Shown here piece after piece: positions 33,276-35,004 of a stretch of DNA of 35,004 nucleotides. The stretch comes from Flavobacteriaceae bacterium (GTDB lineage: Bacteria > Bacteroidota > Bacteroidia > Flavobacteriales > Flavobacteriaceae), in NCBI GenBank assembly GCA_023264015.1, contig JALQTJ010000014.1, positions 1 through 35,004 on the forward strand, read 5' to 3'. The position numbers and the translations under genes were made by a program. The notes beneath the pieces are model-generated. The model did not search any database, was not told the origin of the DNA, and saw only the letters and a list, made by a program, of their open reading frames with translations. Position 1 is the stretch's first letter. Each line of letters starts with the position of its first letter.

Positions 33276-33766
33276 AAGACACCATTTTGACCCACGAGCA
33301 AATCGTTCACATTTTAAGACGTATAGCGTATCAAATTCTAGAATCTAACGCCTCAGAAAAAGAACTTACGATTGCTGGTATTGAAGGTAGTGGATACCTA
33401 CTCGCCCAAAAAATTGCAGATGAGCTTCAAACCGTTAGCCCAATAACTATAGAAGTGATAAAGGTGAGTCTAAACAAGAAAGCTCCTAAATCTAGCGAGG
33501 TCACATTAGATAGTGCTTCAGATCTTTCTAACAAGTCGGTGGTTCTCGTTGACGATGTATTGAACTCAGGAGCTACATTGATGTTCGGATGTATACCGTT
33601 TTTAGAGCAAGGGGTGCGCAAGTTGAAAACGGCTGTTCTCGTTAACCGCAACCATAAACGCTATCCTGTAAAGGCAGATTTTAAAGGGATCTCTCTTTCA
33701 ACTTCCATACAAACGCATGTAGAGGTTTCATTAGAGAAGAACAAATACAGCGCTCATTTAGAGTAA
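33272..33766 (+). CDS. PyrR-like phosphoribosyltransferase
   Basis: Type I phosphoribosyltransferase fold, 164 residues. The PRPP-binding loop is VVLVDDVLNSGATL (about 90-103), and an N-terminal TILTHEQIVHILRRIAYQI resembles PyrR/hypoxanthine PRTase openings. The IAGIEGSGYLLAQKIADEL block fits the R-G-like loop of PyrR. PyrR proteins bind uridine nucleotides and regulate pyrimidine genes; there is no pyr operon here, so a regulatory role is not supported. The substrate is unknown. It is translationally coupled to the S4 gene and overlaps the end of converging aroK by 9 bp. Confidence 0.8.
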   Translation: MKDTILTHEQIVHILRRIAYQILESNASEKELTIAGIEGSGYLLAQKIADELQTVSPITIEVIKVSLNKKAPKSSEVTLDSASDLSNKSVVLVDDVLNSGATLMFGCIPFLEQGVRKLKTAVLVNRNHKRYPVKADFKGISLSTSIQTHVEVSLEKNKYSAHLE

Positions 33767-34273
33767 GTCTCGAATTTCACCAACCACCTCTTCTACCGAC
33801 TTCTGATCAACGTTTACGATGAGATCTGCACGCTCGTAAAAGGGCATACGCTCAAACAAATGCTTCCCTATAAATTCTGGAATATCATCAGCCTTAATTC
33901 CTTTAATTAATGGACGTTCAGAAGAGTCAGCAAGTACCCTTTGGGTCAAAGAAGAGATAGACGCCTTTAAATAAATAGAGCGAACATTATGTTGAGATGA
34001 AATCAAGTCCATGTTGTTTCCGTAACAAGGAGTACCTCCTCCTAATGCTAGAACACCCTCTGATTCATTATTAATCTCAAATTCAAGCACTTGACGCTCT
34101 TTCTTTCTAAAAAACAATTCTCCTTTTTGTTCGAAAATCTCAGGAATACTAAGCCCTACATTGGCCTCAATCTGCTTGTCGAGATCCTTTGCAACAACTC
34201 CCATTTCTAAGGCCAATGCCTTAGCTATCGTAGACTTTCCTGAACCCATATATCCCAAGAGGACTATTTTCAT
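33758..34273 (-). CDS. aroK: Shikimate kinase
   Basis: Phosphorylates shikimate at O3 using ATP in aromatic amino acid synthesis. The 171 residues match the family length. Walker A GYMGSGKST (7-15) is followed by the shikimate-binding DLDKQIE (D32 region), FRKKERQVLEF (with the conserved Arg), the GGG motif in LALGGGTPCY and the lid SSERPLIKG. It shares a pathway with aroQ in this window but not an operon. The start lies 53 bp from the divergent tRNA-Lys gene. Confidence 0.95.
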   Translation of the reverse strand: MKIVLLGYMGSGKSTIAKALALEMGVVAKDLDKQIEANVGLSIPEIFEQKGELFFRKKERQVLEFEINNESEGVLALGGGTPCYGNNMDLISSQHNVRSIYLKASISSLTQRVLADSSERPLIKGIKADDIPEFIGKHLFERMPFYERADLIVNVDQKSVEEVVGEIRDLL

Positions 34274-34284
34274 TTAATTGAGTG

Positions 34285-34314
34285 TTGGATTATCAAATAT
34301 AGCCCTTATATTTG
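34285..34314 (+). promoter_or_regulatory. tRNA promoter
   Basis: TTG (34285-34287), 19 bp, then TATATTTG (34307-34314): a textbook Bacteroidota promoter of the strong stable-RNA form, 12 bp before the mature tRNA-Lys end. It may drive both tRNA genes if the hairpin between them leaks. Confidence 0.8.
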
Positions 34315-34326
34315 CAGCCGCTAACC

Positions 34327-34399
34327 GACTTGGTAGCTCAGCTGGTAGAGCAATACACTTTTAATGTATGGGTCCTGGGTTCGAGCCCCAGCCAAGTCA
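34327..34399 (+). tRNA. tRNA-Lys (anticodon TTT)
   Basis: The 73-nt cloverleaf has acceptor GACTTGG/CCAAGTC with discriminator A. The D arm is GCTCAGCTGGTAGAGC, the anticodon stem ATACA/TGTAT has loop CTTTTAA (anticodon TTT), and the T arm is CTGGG-TTCGAGC-CCCAG. CCA is not encoded. It reads AAA and AAG. Confidence 0.96.
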
Positions 34400-34400
34400 C

Positions 34401-34433
34401 AAAGAGTTAAGGCATTTGTCTTAACTCTTTTTT
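34401..34433 (+). terminator. Terminator after tRNA-Lys
   Basis: AAAGAGTTAAG (34401-34411) pairs fully with CTTAACTCTTT (34420-34430) over an 8-base loop, followed by more T (six T in a row from the stem end). It sits between the two tRNA genes. It could also act as a processing spacer. Confidence 0.8.
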
Positions 34434-34439
34434 GTCTCA

Positions 34440-34523
34440 GCTCACGTGGTGGAATTGGTAGACACGCCATCTTGAGGGGGTGGTGTCCGAATGGACGTGC
34501 TGGTTCGACTCCAGTCGTGAGCA
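34440..34523 (+). tRNA. tRNA-Leu (anticodon GAG)
   Basis: An 84-nt class II tRNA with acceptor GCTCACG/CGTGAGC and discriminator A. The anticodon stem CCATC/GGTGG has loop TTGAGGG (anticodon GAG), the long variable arm is TGTCC-GAAT-GGACG, and the T arm holds TTCGACT. CCA is not encoded. It decodes CUC and CUU. The gene lies 6 bp after the previous terminator with no promoter of its own visible. Confidence 0.95.
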
Positions 34524-34526
34524 CTT

Positions 34527-34564
34527 AACCTTCTGTTATTCATTTGATTTTCAGGAGGTTTTTT
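34527..34564 (+). terminator. Probable terminator after tRNA-Leu
   Basis: AACCTTCTG (34527-34535) pairs with CAGGAGGTT (34552-34560) with one wobble pair over a 16-base loop, followed by TTTT. It starts 4 bases after the tRNA. Confidence 0.7.
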
Positions 34565-34866
34565 ATTTCATAATATTTATCTGTACAGTATTTGTACGGT
34601 AAAACCTAAAAAGTTTGGATGCGACTCATAGAAATGACAACCCCCTATCTAAAATAAAATCGTTTTCTTTTTTGAGGCTATTGGTCTGATTCATGTATAT
34701 AACCTAATCATTCTTTACAACAGCTAAGAATATTTTATTGAAGATGAAATTCACATTCCTAAGCTATACCAGTAACAATCAAATACCCCGAAATGGTGGC
34801 TCAAATCGCCCCTCATTTCGTTGGTGAAGAAATACCGCCTTACGGCAAGAACAATTTGTGGTTTTT
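34565..34866. other. AT-rich intergenic stretch without a convincing gene
   Basis: About 300 bp between the tRNA-Leu terminator and the AraC-type gene. The longest frame opened by an ATG is 27 codons (34744) and resembles nothing I know. Two structured elements are present: GTACA-N5-TGTAC at 34583-34597, a possible operator; and CGAAATG (34789-34795) pairing with CATTTCG (34814-34820), followed by GCC-TTAC-GGC. No second copy of the tRNA-Leu 3' end was seen, so an integration site is not supported within the window. Confidence 0.5.
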
Positions 34867-35004
34867 ATGAGCAACTCGACAACTTTATACATCAAAAACA
34901 TGGTCTGTCCTCGCTGTATAATGTCAGTGAAGTCCATATTACAAGACCTTTCTATTCCCTTTAATAATATAGCTTTAGGTCAAGTGGAATCGGTAGAAGA
35001 ATTG
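34867..35004 (+). CDS. AraC-family regulator with HMA-like N-terminus, 3' end outside the window
   Basis: Only the first 46 residues are present. They read ..TLYIKNMVCPRCIMSVKSIL, with VCPRC giving a Cys-x-x-Cys pair (C14, C17), then a short amphipathic part and IALGQVESVEEL. This is the N-terminal heavy-metal-associated-like domain that I recall from a Bacteroidota group of AraC-type transcription factors often found near copper or other metal export genes. The helix-turn-helix part would lie beyond the window edge, so the family call rests on the N-terminus alone. A free-standing metallochaperone would be the main alternative. The start ATG at 34867 precedes the conserved strand by five codons. 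Confidence 0.68.
   Translation, partial: MSNSTTLYIKNMVCPRCIMSVKSILQDLSIPFNNIALGQVESVEEL

Noticed and set aside
34321-34524. Minus-strand open frame of 67 codons across the tRNA genes
   Set aside because: It is the antisense of tRNA-Lys and tRNA-Leu. Its GARTQDP..YQLSYQVG wording is a well-known false protein created by tRNA genes.
34744-34827. 27-codon frame before the AraC-type gene
   Set aside because: It is short, of no recognisable composition, and overlaps an inverted repeat, so it is more likely non-coding.
34565-34866. Integration (att) site or transposon remnant after tRNA-Leu
   Set aside because: No repeat of the tRNA 3' end, no terminal inverted repeats and no transposase fragment could be read in the six frames.
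1-35004. CRISPR array, rRNA operon or phage region
   Set aside because: No regularly spaced direct repeats, no rRNA sequence and no structural phage genes were seen.

Overview
The window reads as core chromosome of a Bacteroidota bacterium, most likely a marine-type member of the Flavobacteriales. The support is the set of protein families (UMF1-type transporter, GIN-domain protein, DUF6452/DUF6048 pair next to rlmD, a TGT lacking the zinc cysteines, an AraC regulator with an HMA-like N-terminus), signal peptides ending in ..AQ, few Shine-Dalgarno sequences, and several promoters of the Bacteroidota form TTG-N19-22-TAnnTTTG. I see no insertion sequence, prophage, CRISPR array or defence island.

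Layout. 1-9.4 kb: cmk (3' end cut off) and lon on the minus strand, a secreted GIN protein, a UMF1 transporter, a small collagen-like lipoprotein followed by two overlapping msrB genes, lpdA, aroQ and xerD. 9.4-20.6 kb: a secreted M20 peptidase, a PlsC-like acyltransferase, a cyclophilin lipoprotein, ornithine aminotransferase, the rlmD-DUF6452-DUF6048 operon, a second RNA methyltransferase, a ZIP metal transporter and a GT39/PAP2 membrane pair. 20.6-23.9 kb: the translation operon thrS-infC-rpmI-rplT, with a consensus promoter in front and a strong terminator behind. 23.9-31.3 kb: a HAD phosphatase, the minus-strand cluster tgt-lptG-accA-dnaB, and a split transketolase pair. 31.3-34.6 kb: an outer-membrane barrel protein, an FKBP lipoprotein, an S4 RNA-binding protein with a phosphoribosyltransferase, shikimate kinase, and tRNA-Lys(TTT) and tRNA-Leu(GAG). 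After the tRNAs comes about 340 bp of AT-rich DNA without a convincing gene, then the start of an AraC-family regulator.

The genes are mostly housekeeping: translation and RNA modification, fatty-acid and envelope synthesis, replication, proteolysis and central metabolism. Packing is extreme. All nine convergent gene pairs are separated by 9 bp or less or overlap, and none has a recognisable terminator between the genes.

No clearly new multi-gene system is visible. The observations most worth a second look are: infC very probably starting at an ATA codon; a DnaB C-terminus that resembles the SSB acidic tip; a four-cysteine insertion in ornithine aminotransferase; a Tgt without its three zinc cysteines; a paired MsrB set in which only one copy has the usual resolving cysteine; promoter boxes so close to start codons that leaderless mRNAs are implied; and a folded leader in front of rplT.
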